The notes under the pieces were generated by a model, which was not told the origin of the DNA, made no database searches, and saw nothing but the letters and a program-made list of their open reading frames with translations. A DNA stretch of 64,000 nucleotides from Bradyrhizobium sp. Leo170 (lineage in GTDB: Bacteria > Pseudomonadota > Alphaproteobacteria > Rhizobiales > Xanthobacteraceae): assembly GCF_004296405.1 (NCBI RefSeq), contig NZ_PSRR01000004.1:1-64000 (forward strand). Direction: 5' to 3'. This document shows, piece by piece, positions 17,441-27,214 of this stretch; positions within the stretch are counted from its first letter, which is position 1, and every line of letters starts with the position of its first letter. The translations under genes were made by a program, and so were the position numbers.

Positions 17441-18661
17441 ATGGCTGCATTCAGGAATTTGCTCTCATCGGCGGTGGCGTCGATGTGCATGGTGACCGCG
17501 TCGGCCGCTTTGGCCCAGACCAGCGTCAAGCTCGGCGTGCTCGCAGACATGTCCGGCATCTTCTCGGACATCGGGGGGATGGGAGCCGCCGAAGCGACCA
17601 GGATGGCGGTCGAGGATTTCAACAAGCTGCCGGGATCCGACAAATTCAAGATCGAGGTTGTCAGCGCTGATGCGCTGAACAAGCCGGACGTGGCGCGGGG
17701 CATCGCCCGCAAGTGGTTTGACACGGAGAATGTCGATGCGGTCGTTGATCTGCCGACGAGCGCGATCTCGCTGGCCATCGCACCTCTCGTTCAGGAGCAG
17801 AACAAAGTCGCGCTGTTCACCGCATCGGGCACGTCGGATCTGACGGGCAAGTCCTGCACGCCGAATTCGGTGCACTGGACCTACGACACCTGGGCGCTGT
17901 CGCACGGTACCGCCGATGCCATCACCAAGGCCGGCGGCAGGACCTGGTTCTTCGTCACCGCCGACTTCGCCCTCGGGCATTCGCTGGAGCGCGATGCGAG
18001 TGCCGTCGTCAACGCGAACGGTGGCAAGGTCGTTGGCAGCGTCAAGCACCCGACCGATTCGAACGACTTCGCGTCCTTCCTCCTCCAGGCGCAGGCATCG
18101 CGCGCCGACATCATTGCGCTTGCCAATGCCGGTGGCGATACGATCAAGGCGATCAAGCAGGCCTCGGAATTCGGCATCATCCAGGGCGGGCAGAAGCTCG
18201 CAGGCATGCTGCTGTTCATCTCGGACATCCACTCGCTTGGTCTGAAGACGGCACAAGGCCTCCAACTGACGACGGCGTTCTATTGGGACCTGAACGACAA
18301 GACGAGGAGCTTTGGCGAGCGCTTCGCGGCCCGGAACAACGGACGCCATCCGTCAATGAACCAGGCTGGAGCGTATTCCGCGACGCTGGCCTATCTGACC
18401 GCCGTCGCGAAGGTGGGATCGCCGCGTGATGGCGCCGCTGTCGTAAAGGCGATGCGCGAACTGGGCACGTTTGACGATCCTCTGTTCGGAAGGACTTCGC
18501 TGCGTGAGGATGGCCGCGTTCTTCACGACATGATGCTGGTTCAGGTCAAGACGCCCGGCGAATCGAAGAAGCCCTACGACTACTACAGGATCATTTCGAC
18601 CATCCCCGCCGAAGCGGCATTCCGTCCGCTCAAGGACGGCGGCTGCCCCCTTGTGAAGTGA
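17441..18661 (+). CDS. Branched-chain amino acid-type ABC transporter substrate-binding protein
   Basis: A 406-residue periplasmic protein with a signal peptide (cut after SAALAQ) and the type I binding fold of LivK-like proteins: VKLGVLADMSGIFSDIGG, MAVEDFN, ADALNKPDVARGIARKW and the later TWFFVTADFALGHSLE. No permease or ATPase genes are nearby, so it must use a transporter encoded elsewhere or act as a sensor partner. GGGGAGGA before the ATG at 17441 fixes the start. First gene of an operon with the downstream dehydrogenases. Confidence 0.88.
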   Translation: MAAFRNLLSSAVASMCMVTASAALAQTSVKLGVLADMSGIFSDIGGMGAAEATRMAVEDFNKLPGSDKFKIEVVSADALNKPDVARGIARKWFDTENVDAVVDLPTSAISLAIAPLVQEQNKVALFTASGTSDLTGKSCTPNSVHWTYDTWALSHGTADAITKAGGRTWFFVTADFALGHSLERDASAVVNANGGKVVGSVKHPTDSNDFASFLLQAQASRADIIALANAGGDTIKAIKQASEFGIIQGGQKLAGMLLFISDIHSLGLKTAQGLQLTTAFYWDLNDKTRSFGERFAARNNGRHPSMNQAGAYSATLAYLTAVAKVGSPRDGAAVVKAMRELGTFDDPLFGRTSLREDGRVLHDMMLVQVKTPGESKKPYDYYRIISTIPAEAAFRPLKDGGCPLVK

Positions 18662-18783
18662 GTTTCCGGCTCGATCGAACGCGATCGAGCCGAGATTCAA
18701 GAGAGCCACGCCAGCCTGCTTGCTGCGAGGCGCGTGGCAGGAATGCTCCGAGATCTTGCGTTGACCTGTGGAGGACCAATCCC

Positions 18784-20277
18784 GTGCTGAAATCCGATCG
18801 TCTGACCCGCTACGATCATCTCTTTATCGGCGGCTCGTGGGTCACGCCTGAAGACGGTGGTTTTCTCGAAAGCATCGATCCTTCCACGGGACGCCCCTGG
18901 GCTCGCGTTGCCTTCGGCGGTCCTGGTGATATCGACCGTGCCGTTGCGGCGGCGCGGGCAGCGCTGAACGGCCCGTGGGGACGCATGCCCGGGCACGAAC
19001 GCGCTGCACTGCTGCGCAAGTTCGCTGACCTCTATGCGAAGCGTGCCGCCGATCTTGCCGTTCTGGAAACAACGGATTCCGGCCGCGCGCTGCGGGAGTC
19101 CCGTGCCGATATTGGTGGCCACACATATGGCTATCACTGGTGGGCATCATTGGCGGACAAGCATTCCGGCCGCACCATTCCATTCGACGACAGTGTGCAC
19201 GCATTTACCACCCGCGTTCCGGTCGGAGTGGTCGGCGCGATTACGCCATGGAACGTGCCGCTCATGGCTGCGGCATGGAAGCTCGGTCCGGCACTCGCGG
19301 CAGGTTGCACCGTGGTGTTGAAGCCAGCAGAGCAGACGCCGGTCACCTCGCTTGAACTCGGAAAATTGTTCGACGAAGCCGGGTTTCCGCCTGGGGTGGT
19401 CAACATCGTTCCCGGGTACGGGAAGGACGGCGCCGGTGAACGGCTCGTCACCCATCCTGGCGTCGACAAGATCGCATTCACCGGCGAGGGGACAACGGCG
19501 AAGGTCATCCTGCGCGCCGGTGCCGACACGATGAAGCGCTTTACCTTCGAGCTTGGCGGCAAGTCGCCCCATATCATTTTCGCCGACGCCGATCTTGAAC
19601 AGGCACTGAACGCGGCCACCAATTCAGCATGGACGCTATGCGGACAGAGCTGTGCGCTCGGGTCGCGGGTGCTGGTTCAGAGGCCGATCTACGATCAGGT
19701 CGTCGCAGAGTTTGCGCGCCGTGCGGCCCAGGTGCGGGTCGGTCCTCCGCTGGATGAAGCCACGCATATGGGGCCCCAGGCGCACGAGGAGCAACTCGCC
19801 AAGACGCTGTCCTATATCGATATCGGACGGGCCGACGGCGCTGAACTGGTGACTGGCGGAGGTCGGCTGAGCGGCGGCGTGCACGGAGACGGCTACTTCG
19901 TCCAGCCAACCGTCTTTGCCAACGTCTCCAACGAGATGCGGATCGCCCGCGAGGAGATTTTTGGCCCCGTGGCCGCGCTGATTCCGTTCGACGATGAGGA
20001 GCAGGCGATCGCAATCACGAACGACACGGCATACGGACTGACGGCTGGCCTTTGGACCCAGGACATCGGACGCGGCCATCGCGTTTCCAGCCGGATTCGC
20101 GCCGGCATGGTGTGGGTGAACACCTATCGTTTCATTCGCTGGTCGACGCCCTATGGCGGTTTCAAGGGCAGCGGTTGGGGCCGGGAGAACGGTATCGAAG
20201 CGCTCGATTCCTATCTCGAAACGCGCACCACGGTGGTCAGCACGACCGGGCGTTTTCCGAACGCCTATGCCAACTGA
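18784..20277 (+). CDS. NAD(P)-dependent aldehyde dehydrogenase
   Basis: A 497-residue enzyme oxidising an aldehyde to the acid. Visible are GVVGAITPWNVPLM, the NAD-binding FTGEGTTAKVI, the general base Glu in FELGGKSPH, and the catalytic Cys in GQSCALGSRVLV. The C-terminus has FGPVAALIPF and GGFKGSGWGRENG. The GTG at 18784 is preceded by GGAGG, better than the upstream ATG. In the catabolic operon it would act before the CoA steps encoded at 13525-15589. Confidence 0.9.
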   Translation: MLKSDRLTRYDHLFIGGSWVTPEDGGFLESIDPSTGRPWARVAFGGPGDIDRAVAAARAALNGPWGRMPGHERAALLRKFADLYAKRAADLAVLETTDSGRALRESRADIGGHTYGYHWWASLADKHSGRTIPFDDSVHAFTTRVPVGVVGAITPWNVPLMAAAWKLGPALAAGCTVVLKPAEQTPVTSLELGKLFDEAGFPPGVVNIVPGYGKDGAGERLVTHPGVDKIAFTGEGTTAKVILRAGADTMKRFTFELGGKSPHIIFADADLEQALNAATNSAWTLCGQSCALGSRVLVQRPIYDQVVAEFARRAAQVRVGPPLDEATHMGPQAHEEQLAKTLSYIDIGRADGAELVTGGGRLSGGVHGDGYFVQPTVFANVSNEMRIAREEIFGPVAALIPFDDEEQAIAITNDTAYGLTAGLWTQDIGRGHRVSSRIRAGMVWVNTYRFIRWSTPYGGFKGSGWGRENGIEALDSYLETRTTVVSTTGRFPNAYAN

Positions 20278-20326
20278 AATCAAGCACAGCACCTCTCGTT
20301 AAATCCAACAAGAAGAGAAGACGATC

Positions 20327-21097
20327 ATGCGTTTGGCGAACAAGCTCGCGGTGGTAACGGCTGCTGCATCCGGAATGGGACGTGCCGGTGTGGAGATCTT
20401 CCTGAGGGAAGGGGCCAATGTCGTCGCCGTCGATATCAACCGCGATGCGCTGGCACAGCTCTCCGCGGATATGCGCGCCATTGGGCACTCCATCGAAACG
20501 GTTCAGGCGGATCTGTCGCGGCCGGAAGAGGCGCGGCGGTCGGTGAACGATGCGGCGGCGTTGCTGGGCGGCATCGACGTGATGTGGGCTCATGCCGGAA
20601 TTCCCGGCCCGGCCGGCGTGGAGAATCTCGATCTGGCGGCCTATGAAACCGCGATGGCGCTCAACGTTACGTCCGCTACATTGGCGGCAGGCGAAGTGAT
20701 CGGCCACATGCGCAAGCGGGGCGGTGGATCGCTGATCTTCACGGCATCCGTCTCGGGCCTGGTCGGCTCGATGTTCAGTCCGGTCTATTCGGCCGCAAAA
20801 TTCGCGGTGGTCGGGTTGACCAAGTCGTTGGCGCAATGCTTTGCCGCGGACAATGTGCGCGTCAACGTCATTTGCCCCGGGCTTGCAGATACGCCCATGA
20901 AGACCGGATTTACGGGGCGTTCGGGTGACCCTGCCGAGGCCGCCGCCAATCAGGCGCGCCTGCTTGCGTCCGTCCCGATGGGACGACTCTGCAAAGCGGA
21001 GGAGGTCGCGCATGCGGCCCTTTGGCTGGCATCGGATGAAGCGTCGTTCGTGACCGGCGTTGCGCTTCCGATCGATGGCGGATTCACGGCTCGCTGA
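20327..21097 (+). CDS. Short-chain dehydrogenase/reductase
   Basis: A 256-residue classical SDR. The cofactor motif is TAAASGMGRAG near residue 11-21 (Gly-rich with the family spacing), Asp in VVAVDIN suggests NAD(H), and the active site is Ser (TASVSG) with YSAAKFA (Tyr and Lys). C-terminal signature SFVTGVALPIDGG. It follows the aldehyde dehydrogenase after 49 bases and would oxidise an alcohol to the aldehyde or ketone. Confidence 0.9.
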   Translation: MRLANKLAVVTAAASGMGRAGVEIFLREGANVVAVDINRDALAQLSADMRAIGHSIETVQADLSRPEEARRSVNDAAALLGGIDVMWAHAGIPGPAGVENLDLAAYETAMALNVTSATLAAGEVIGHMRKRGGGSLIFTASVSGLVGSMFSPVYSAAKFAVVGLTKSLAQCFAADNVRVNVICPGLADTPMKTGFTGRSGDPAEAAANQARLLASVPMGRLCKAEEVAHAALWLASDEASFVTGVALPIDGGFTAR

Positions 21098-21267
21098 GTT
21101 CTGACGATCAGGACGAGAGCGGATGGCTTCGATTGTGCCATCCGCCGAATTATGCCCGCATCGACGGGCTCGATCTGGCCATTCTGGCGTTATAGCCATA
21201 GGAGACCTTCATACCGCCGTAGACAGGCGCCGGGTAAGATGTTCCCCCAAGAGGAGCGAGGCAGGCC

Positions 21268-22545
21268 ATGGTGAAACCGTCGAAGACCCGCATTGGCAAC
21301 CACACTCTTCACCCGGAAACGCTGATGCTGAACTACGGCTACGATCCGCAATTGTCGGAGGGAGCCGTCAAACCCCCGGTCTTCCTGACCTCGACCTTCG
21401 TCTTCAAGACCGCGGAGGATGGCAAGAACTTCTTCGATTTCGTTGCGGGCCGGCGCGAACCGCCCGAGGGGATGGGCGCGGGCCTGGTCTACTCGCGGTT
21501 CAATCATCCCAACAGCGAGATCGTGGAGGACAGGCTCGCTGTCTATGAGCGTACGGAGAATTGCGCGCTGTTCTCGTCCGGCATGGCGGCGATCTCGACC
21601 ACGATCCTGGCCTTTGCACGTCCCGGCGATGTGATCCTGCATTCGCAACCGCTGTATGGCGGGACGGAAACACTGTTTGCAAACACGCTTGCAAAGCTCT
21701 CCATCGGCGCCGTGGGCTTCGCCGATGGTCTCGACGAGGCCGCGGTCAGGCACGCGGCGGAGGACGCCATGCGCCGCGGCCGAGTGACGATGATCTTCAT
21801 CGAGACCCCGGCAAATCCCACCAATGGCCTGGTCGATATCGCGATGATCCGCCGTATCGCCGAGCTGATCGGCCAGGTCCAGGGCCACACGCCGATCGTC
21901 GCATGCGACAATACGTTGCTCGGGCCGCTGTTTCAGCGGCCGATCGAGCATGGCGCTGATCTCTCCCTGTACTCGCTGACCAAATATGTCGGTGGCCATT
22001 CCGACCTGATCGCCGGTGCTGCGCTCGGTTCAAAGGCCCTGATGAAGGACATCAGGGCGTTGCGAGGGGCGATCGGTACCCAACTGGATCCCCATTCCTG
22101 CTGGATGATCAGCCGGTCGCTCGAAACCCTGAGCCTGCGGATGGAAAAGGCCGACAGAAATGCGCACCTCGTGGCGGATTATCTGCGCGATCATCCCAAA
22201 GTGGAGCGAGTCCATTATCTTGCCCACCACGCAGAAGATTCCCCGGCCGGCCGTCTGTTCGCGAGGCAATGCAGCGGAGCAGGCTCCACGTTTTCATTCG
22301 ATATTGTCGGCGGCCAAAGCGCTGCATTCAAATTTCTGAACGCGCTGCAAATCCTGAAACTAGCGGTCAGCCTGGGTGGCACCGAATCGCTTGCCAGCCA
22401 TCCCGCAACCATGACCCACTCGGGCGTCCCGGCCGACATCCGCCAAAGGATAGGCGTGCTCGACTCCACGATCCGGCTGTCCATCGGTATCGAGCACCCC
22501 TCCGATCTGATTGCAGACATCGCGCAAGCCTTGATCGCGGCATAG
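21268..22545 (+). CDS. Cys/Met metabolism PLP-dependent enzyme (cystathionine gamma-synthase/methionine gamma-lyase family)
   Basis: A 425-residue PLP enzyme. The Schiff-base Lys is in [11 protein letters not shown]; upstream are [20 protein letters not shown] and [12 protein letters not shown], and the C-terminal [19 protein letters not shown] is family-typical. It could cleave or form a C-S bond in methionine-like substrates. It lies 170 bases after the SDR in the same direction. Exact activity cannot be read from sequence. Confidence 0.85.
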   Translation: MVKPSKTRIGNHTLHPETLMLNYGYDPQLSEGAVKPPVFLTSTFVFKTAEDGKNFFDFVAGRREPPEGMGAGLVYSRFNHPNSEIVEDRLAVYERTENCALFSSGMAAISTTILAFARPGDVILHSQPLYGGTETLFANTLAKLSIGAVGFADGLDEAAVRHAAEDAMRRGRVTMIFIETPANPTNGLVDIAMIRRIAELIGQVQGHTPIVACDNTLLGPLFQRPIEHGADLSLYSLTKYVGGHSDLIAGAALGSKALMKDIRALRGAIGTQLDPHSCWMISRSLETLSLRMEKADRNAHLVADYLRDHPKVERVHYLAHHAEDSPAGRLFARQCSGAGSTFSFDIVGGQSAAFKFLNALQILKLAVSLGGTESLASHPATMTHSGVPADIRQRIGVLDSTIRLSIGIEHPSDLIADIAQALIAA

Positions 22546-22570
22546 GTGGTCGGTCTGGAGACCGCCGGCA

Positions 22571-22660
22571 GCCAAGCAGTTGGACATCGACCAAAAGTTC
22601 GATGTGATCAAAGCGGGCATAGACTATCGCTTCGGTTTCGGCGGCCAGTGGTCGCGACGT
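22571..22660 (+). pseudogene. C-terminal remnant of an outer-membrane beta-barrel protein
   Basis: One frame reads DQKFDVIKAGIDYRFGFGG, which closely resembles the last beta strand of rhizobial outer-membrane barrel proteins. It then runs on into unrelated residues. No start or upstream barrel is present, because the region before it is the PLP enzyme gene. A broken leftover. Confidence 0.4.
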
Positions 22661-22666
22661 ATTGAG

Positions 22667-22706
22667 CTAGGGCGTGAACTCTTTACGTTGTGAGCACACG
22701 CCCTAG
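22667..22706. terminator. Stem-loop between convergent genes
   Basis: CTAGGGCGTG (22667-22676) and CACGCCCTAG (22697-22706) form a perfect 10-bp stem with a 20-base loop. It lies between the convergent genes ending at 22545 and 22730 and could serve both, though T runs are weak. It might also be a trace of a mobile repeat. Confidence 0.45.
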
Positions 22707-22729
22707 TTCGGATTTAAGCCAACAAGCGG

Positions 22730-23647
22730 TCAGTAGTCCCAGAAGACCGGTACCCAACGAAACGCGTCGCCGTCCACCGCGACCCGACCGACGGACGGGA
22801 ATGGCAGGTGGGTGGCCACCAGCATCTCGCCGGTCTCAGCCAGTTCCCGCAAAAGACGGACCCGAACGCGCGCCGCCTCCTCGGGGTCGCGCTCGAAACC
22901 GTTGTGCCAGTCGGGTTGCTCGAACCCGACCGCAAACACGGCGTCGCCGGCGAACGTCAGCGCGTCGCCGCCGGACGCCAGGCGGACCACGCTGTGCCCG
23001 GGGGTGTGGCCGCCGGTGCGACGGATGACGACGCCCGGCGCCACCTCGTGCTCCTCATCGAACTGCCGCAGCTGGTTGTGGTATTCTTTTGTGAACCGCT
23101 TGGCGGCCGACCGAAGCGCGTCCGGGAACCCCGGCGGCATGGCGGTGTGGGAGAAATCGGGCGACTCCCAGAATTTGACCTCGGCGGCCGCCACGTGGAT
23201 CAGCAGGTCCCGACGCAGCCGGTCCTTCACCCCGTCGACGAGCAGCCCGCCAATGTGGTCCATGTGCATGTGGGTCAGCACCACGTCGGTCACGGACGCA
23301 AGATCGATGCCGGCGGCGTCGAGTCGCTTGATCAACTGCCCGGCCCGCGGCAAGTGCAAGTCCGGGTCGCCCCCTAGTCCGGCGTCGATGAGGATGGTCC
23401 GACCGCCGCTACGCACCACGACCGCGTTCAGCGCCCAGTCGAAAGCGTCCGGCGGCAGGAACATGTCATTCAGCCAGGCCGCCCGGATGGCCGGGTCGGC
23501 GTTGTGTCCTAACATTTTGGTGGGCAGCGGTAGTACGCCATCGCTGACCACCAGCACGTCAATCTCGCCGACCTTCAGCGCGTAGCGCGACGATACCAAC
23601 TCTTCTGGCCCCGATCGAACGGAGTGTGCGGTCGTGTCTAAGCTCAT
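22730..23647 (-). CDS. Metallo-beta-lactamase-fold hydrolase
   Basis: A 305-residue protein with the zinc signature LTHMHMDHIGG, further ligands in RTGGHTPGHS and FAGDAVF, and a late ATHLPFPSVG. This arrangement fits lactonase-like or related thioesterase members of the fold. The ATG at 23647 has AGGAG seven bases upstream. The coding sequence is very GC-rich at third positions compared with neighbours, which may indicate recent acquisition. Substrate unknown. Confidence 0.85.
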   Translation of the reverse strand: MSLDTTAHSVRSGPEELVSSRYALKVGEIDVLVVSDGVLPLPTKMLGHNADPAIRAAWLNDMFLPPDAFDWALNAVVVRSGGRTILIDAGLGGDPDLHLPRAGQLIKRLDAAGIDLASVTDVVLTHMHMDHIGGLLVDGVKDRLRRDLLIHVAAAEVKFWESPDFSHTAMPPGFPDALRSAAKRFTKEYHNQLRQFDEEHEVAPGVVIRRTGGHTPGHSVVRLASGGDALTFAGDAVFAVGFEQPDWHNGFERDPEEAARVRVRLLRELAETGEMLVATHLPFPSVGRVAVDGDAFRWVPVFWDY

Positions 23648-23775
23648 GTTCGTCTCCTGCTGAGTGTTGCGGATCATCTGGTTCATCTTCGAAAACTCCT
23701 GCGTTCAATCTTGACGCTCGATCCTGGGCGAGCGTGCTTCCCGCGTGGAAATCGCGGTCAATGCTGGTGAGGTGT

Positions 23776-24981
23776 TCAGAGGTCAGTCACCCGCTCAGGA
23801 TCGGCCGACGCCAGCGCAGCGGCACGCTCAGCTCGCGGCGGATAGATCCAGACGGTGTTGATATCCTGCTTGGTCTTCTTTGCTTGCTCGCCGACCATTT
23901 CGACTTTGCGTTCCCAGCCGCGCGTGAAGAGGGCACCTGCTTCGCCGAGGTCGAGGCAGGTGACGTAGGCCTTCTGGTGATATGGCTTGGTCGGGACTCC
24001 CAGGAGCTCGGCGGCGGCATTGTGGCCGGCAAAGGCGCCCATCCGCGTCGCGTGCTGGCACGACATCAGCGCGTAGTTGCCGACATCGTCGCATGCAGCT
24101 CTCGCGGCATCGCCGGTGGCAAAGACGCCAGCCACCGACGGCACGCGCAGATCGCGGTCGACAAGCAGTCGGCCGAAATTATCGCGTTCGGCGGGGATCT
24201 GCGCGGTCAACGGAGCGGCGCGAATGCCGGCCGCCCAGATCACGGTCGCGGTTTCGATGTGTTCTCCATCGGAAAGCGTGACGCCGGATTTGTCGAGCGA
24301 GGCGACGCCGGCGCCGAGCCGGGTCTCCACGCCGCACTTGCGCAGTGCGTCCTCGATGACGGGGCGGGGACCCGCGCCCATATCCGGGGCGATCGCATTG
24401 TTTCGATCGACGATGATGACGCGCGGCGTGGCCTCCTCGCCAAGGATCGCACGAAGTCGTGTGGGGATCTCCGTGGCCGCCTCGATGCCGGTGAAGCCGC
24501 CGCCGGCAACGACGACCGTGTCGCGCGCCTTCGATGCCGGCCGATCCGCGAGACTACGCAGGTGCCGGTCGAGGGCGATCGCGTCCTTGAGCTGATCGAC
24601 GCTGAACCCGTGCTCGGCGAGGCCAGGAACATTCGGACGGAACAGCCGGCTGCCGGTGGCCATGACCAGGCGATCGTAGGGGAGCGTCTTTCGTGCGCCC
24701 TTGGCCGTGACGATTTGCACGGTGCGAGACTTGGTGTCGACCGTCTCGGCGCTGCCCTGCACATAGACAACATCGATCGCGTTGAGGACATCGAGGAGAG
24801 GTGCCGTCAGGGTCTCCGGCTTCGGTTCGTAGAGCCGCGGGCGAACCACCAGCGTCGGCTCTGGTGAAACCAGCGCGATCTCCAAATCCTCGGGCGAAAC
24901 GCCCTGGATGTCGCGCAGACGGGCAGCGGAAAGTGCAGCATACATGCCGGCGAAGCCGGCGCCGATGATGACAAGTCTCAT
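23776..24981 (-). CDS. NDH-2-like FAD-dependent oxidoreductase
   Basis: A 401-residue two-dinucleotide-binding flavoprotein. FAD site: LVIIGAGFAGMYAALSAARL at the N-terminus; NAD site: VVVAGGGFTGIEAATEIPTR; second FAD site: GVFATGDAARA. The C-terminal part (KAYVTCLDLGEAG) is as in type II NADH dehydrogenases. It would pass electrons from NADH to quinone at the membrane surface without pumping protons. Confidence 0.85.
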   Translation of the reverse strand: MRLVIIGAGFAGMYAALSAARLRDIQGVSPEDLEIALVSPEPTLVVRPRLYEPKPETLTAPLLDVLNAIDVVYVQGSAETVDTKSRTVQIVTAKGARKTLPYDRLVMATGSRLFRPNVPGLAEHGFSVDQLKDAIALDRHLRSLADRPASKARDTVVVAGGGFTGIEAATEIPTRLRAILGEEATPRVIIVDRNNAIAPDMGAGPRPVIEDALRKCGVETRLGAGVASLDKSGVTLSDGEHIETATVIWAAGIRAAPLTAQIPAERDNFGRLLVDRDLRVPSVAGVFATGDAARAACDDVGNYALMSCQHATRMGAFAGHNAAAELLGVPTKPYHQKAYVTCLDLGEAGALFTRGWERKVEMVGEQAKKTKQDINTVWIYPPRAERAAALASADPERVTDL

Positions 24982-25104
24982 ATGATCTTCTCCTGTGGTT
25001 GGGTTTTCCTAGACGTGCGCGCGCGTCGTCGCCGCTTGCCATTGGCGGCAAAGCTTGTTGCGATCGATGACGCCGCGAAGACGTGAAACGAAGATGGTCG
25101 CCGC

Positions 25105-25422
25105 TTATGGTGCGGGGCAATTCAGCAGTGACGACATTGGCATGGCGCTCTCGCATGCCGCGCGGCAGCTTCTCGAACCCAGCGGCCAGCCGAGTTGAAA
25201 GGCGATCGGCAGAGCGGGCTTTGGAGGCCAGTCCTTGTAGAATATCTGGGCGCCGGAAATCATTGGGCTGGTGCTTTGCGCAGCTTGTGCCGAAGCTTCC
25301 GTTTCCTCGCCCGCTGCCGAGGTGAAGCGAACGGTCAATGAAAGTCCGTACACAAGTGCGGTCGCGACGACTCTGCGTCGCCGTGTAATTGCAAGTGAGC
25401 TGCCGAAATCCTTCCAGGCCAT
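25105..25422 (-). pseudogene. Truncated alpha/beta hydrolase with signal peptide
   Basis: From an ATG at 25422 with a purine-rich site upstream, the frame gives an Arg-rich leader (ITRRRRVVATALVYGLSL), then SGAQIFYKDWPPK and GWPLGS. That is the first strand region of chloroperoxidase-type hydrolases, which normally continue to the Ser-His-Asp domain of about 270 residues. Here the frame ends soon after, so the catalytic part is lost. It lies upstream of the NDH-2-like gene. Confidence 0.5.
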
Positions 25423-25524
25423 CGCTTCTCTCCGTCCGTTTGTAGGCGTGGGCACGGTGATGATGTAACGAACCTGATCTGCGACTGCCCCAGAGCGATT
25501 GCCGTACCTGCAGAGCGATTGCTG

Positions 25525-26478
25525 CTAGCGCATGCGTCGTCGCCAATCGCTTGGAGTCTCGCCGGTCAGCTTCTTGAACGCCGCCGCGAAGGCGGTCTGG
25601 GAGGCGTAGCCAAGCGCCGCTGCGACCGACACGACGGATTCGTCAGTGTTGCGCAGCATGTTCATTGCCTGCTCGAGCCGGTACTGGCGCAGCCAGGCGT
25701 GAGGCGAAAGCCCGGTGCTTTCCTTGAAGGCACGGCAGAAATGGAAGCGCGACAGGCCAGCGTCCGATGCAAGCGCAGCAAGAGAGACGTCCGCGTCGCT
25801 GTCCGAGCGCAACCGCTCGATGGCACGGAGCAGGACCTTCGGCGGCAGCCCACCCATGGTCGGCTGAAACGTGGTTGGCGAGCCCGTGTGCGCAGCCAGA
25901 AGGCGGGTGGCCAGAAGATTCGTGAGTTGCTGCCTGAACAGCGCATCCAGGGCCCCATTGCCCTCCAGGCAATCGGCCGCGCTCAAGAGCAATCGGGATG
26001 TAATGGGGTCGGGATGCGCCGTTCGCTCCAGGAGATCGCTCGGTGTGGCGGTGTCGGCTTCGCGGGCAACGCGCTTAAGCGTTGCGGGCGGAAGATAGAG
26101 TTGAACGACATCAACAGGTTTCGGAATGTCCCACCGGGAGCTTGAGCCGGCCGGAATGATTATCACGACCCCAGGACGAAATGTTCCAATCGCAACCGAT
26201 CGTCCTGACCGCCGCTCCATGCGCTGCATCGAGCCGTTGTAAGCCATGATGACGTGGTCGGTCATGGGCTCGACGACGTCGTGCAATGGTTCATGTTTCC
26301 AGTGGGCGATCCCGGCACCGGAGGGATCCAACGCCATGCGGAAAGGCGCGGTCCCGAGCACACGGGCCATCTCCACATCGGCAGGACGCCCATCGGCAAT
26401 CGGCACGTTGCTCTGGCGCGCCTCAGATGCGGCTCGCGGGCTCTCCTGCAGTGGATCGCGCAAAATCGGCTTACTCAT
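25525..26478 (-). CDS. AraC-family transcriptional regulator
   Basis: A 317-residue protein with a C-terminal double helix-turn-helix: LAALASDAGLSRFHFCRAFK and SVAAALGYASQTAFAAAFKK, ending GETPSDWRRR. The N-terminal half is a sensor region without a known ligand. The start ATG at 26478 gives MSKPILRDPL. It lies upstream of the truncated hydrolase and the NDH-2-like gene on the same strand and may control them. Confidence 0.87.
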   Translation of the reverse strand: MSKPILRDPLQESPRAASEARQSNVPIADGRPADVEMARVLGTAPFRMALDPSGAGIAHWKHEPLHDVVEPMTDHVIMAYNGSMQRMERRSGRSVAIGTFRPGVVIIIPAGSSSRWDIPKPVDVVQLYLPPATLKRVAREADTATPSDLLERTAHPDPITSRLLLSAADCLEGNGALDALFRQQLTNLLATRLLAAHTGSPTTFQPTMGGLPPKVLLRAIERLRSDSDADVSLAALASDAGLSRFHFCRAFKESTGLSPHAWLRQYRLEQAMNMLRNTDESVVSVAAALGYASQTAFAAAFKKLTGETPSDWRRRMR

Positions 26479-27214
26479 GGGCGTATGCTCGCATTCCAAA
26501 GGCCATGCGCTCACTGCGCGCAGCCGTGTCGTGGGACAATGAGGCGTGGAGCCAGTGCCTCTCGTATGCTTCCAATGATGTTGGAAGGTGCTGCACGAGG
26601 GTATCGCGCAGCGAGTCTAGTCTCGCAGGTTCAGCGGATAGACTGACGCTTCTGCTCTCCGGTCTGGCGCCGTTCTTGGGTTCGAGGCTCGGTATGGGTT
26701 CTAAGGCCCGTAAAAGTCCGGCGTCTTTCCCAAAGCGGCCATGCTTTGCCAGATCCTGCTCCAAGCGCGCCATTGCGACACTTTGTGATTTGTCGCCCGA
26801 ACTTCTGATCGAGATGGCCAAGCGACGCAGTAGCGCGCTTTCATGCGACAAAAGTCGTAATCATGTGCCGCGAACGCCATCGTCTTGCCGCTGTTGAACA
26901 AGGTCGTTGAGCGAGTCGTTTCCCGCTCTCGGTCGGGGGCGCTGTCGGCTCTTTCACAAACGCACGCTGGAATCGCGCCGTGATTTGCCACCTCGTCGGG
27001 CGGAATGTTTCTTGCGACCAAGCCGCAAGGGTCGAATCAAATTGAAATCGCTTTGAAATTCATTTTGTCGTGATTGGTCCGGTATGCTGTCAGGACGGCT
27101 ACGCATTCACCGGGCGAGCGTGGACAGTGGCTCACTGATCCTCGATACTGCCAGCGTGGCCTCGCGGACGACAATGACTCGCATGGTCCAATTCCATTGA
27201 TGAGGTCAACCAAT
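26479..27214. other. Gene-poor interval between two divergent AraC genes
   Basis: No convincing gene in about 735 bases. It holds the promoters of both regulators and, at 26712-26760, a stretch that is repeated near 29146. On the minus strand this stretch encodes the tail QSMAALGKTPDFYGP followed by a stop, with no credible start upstream, so it is likely gene debris. Confidence 0.5.
26712..26760 (-). repeat. Copy A of a ~46-bp gene-tail repeat
   Basis: About 38 of 46 bases match the stretch at 29146-29193, including a shared GTCTTTCCCAAAGCGG. Both encode, on the minus strand, a C-terminal AALGKTPD-x-Y peptide and a stop. They appear to be two tails of one unrecognised gene family. Confidence 0.45.
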
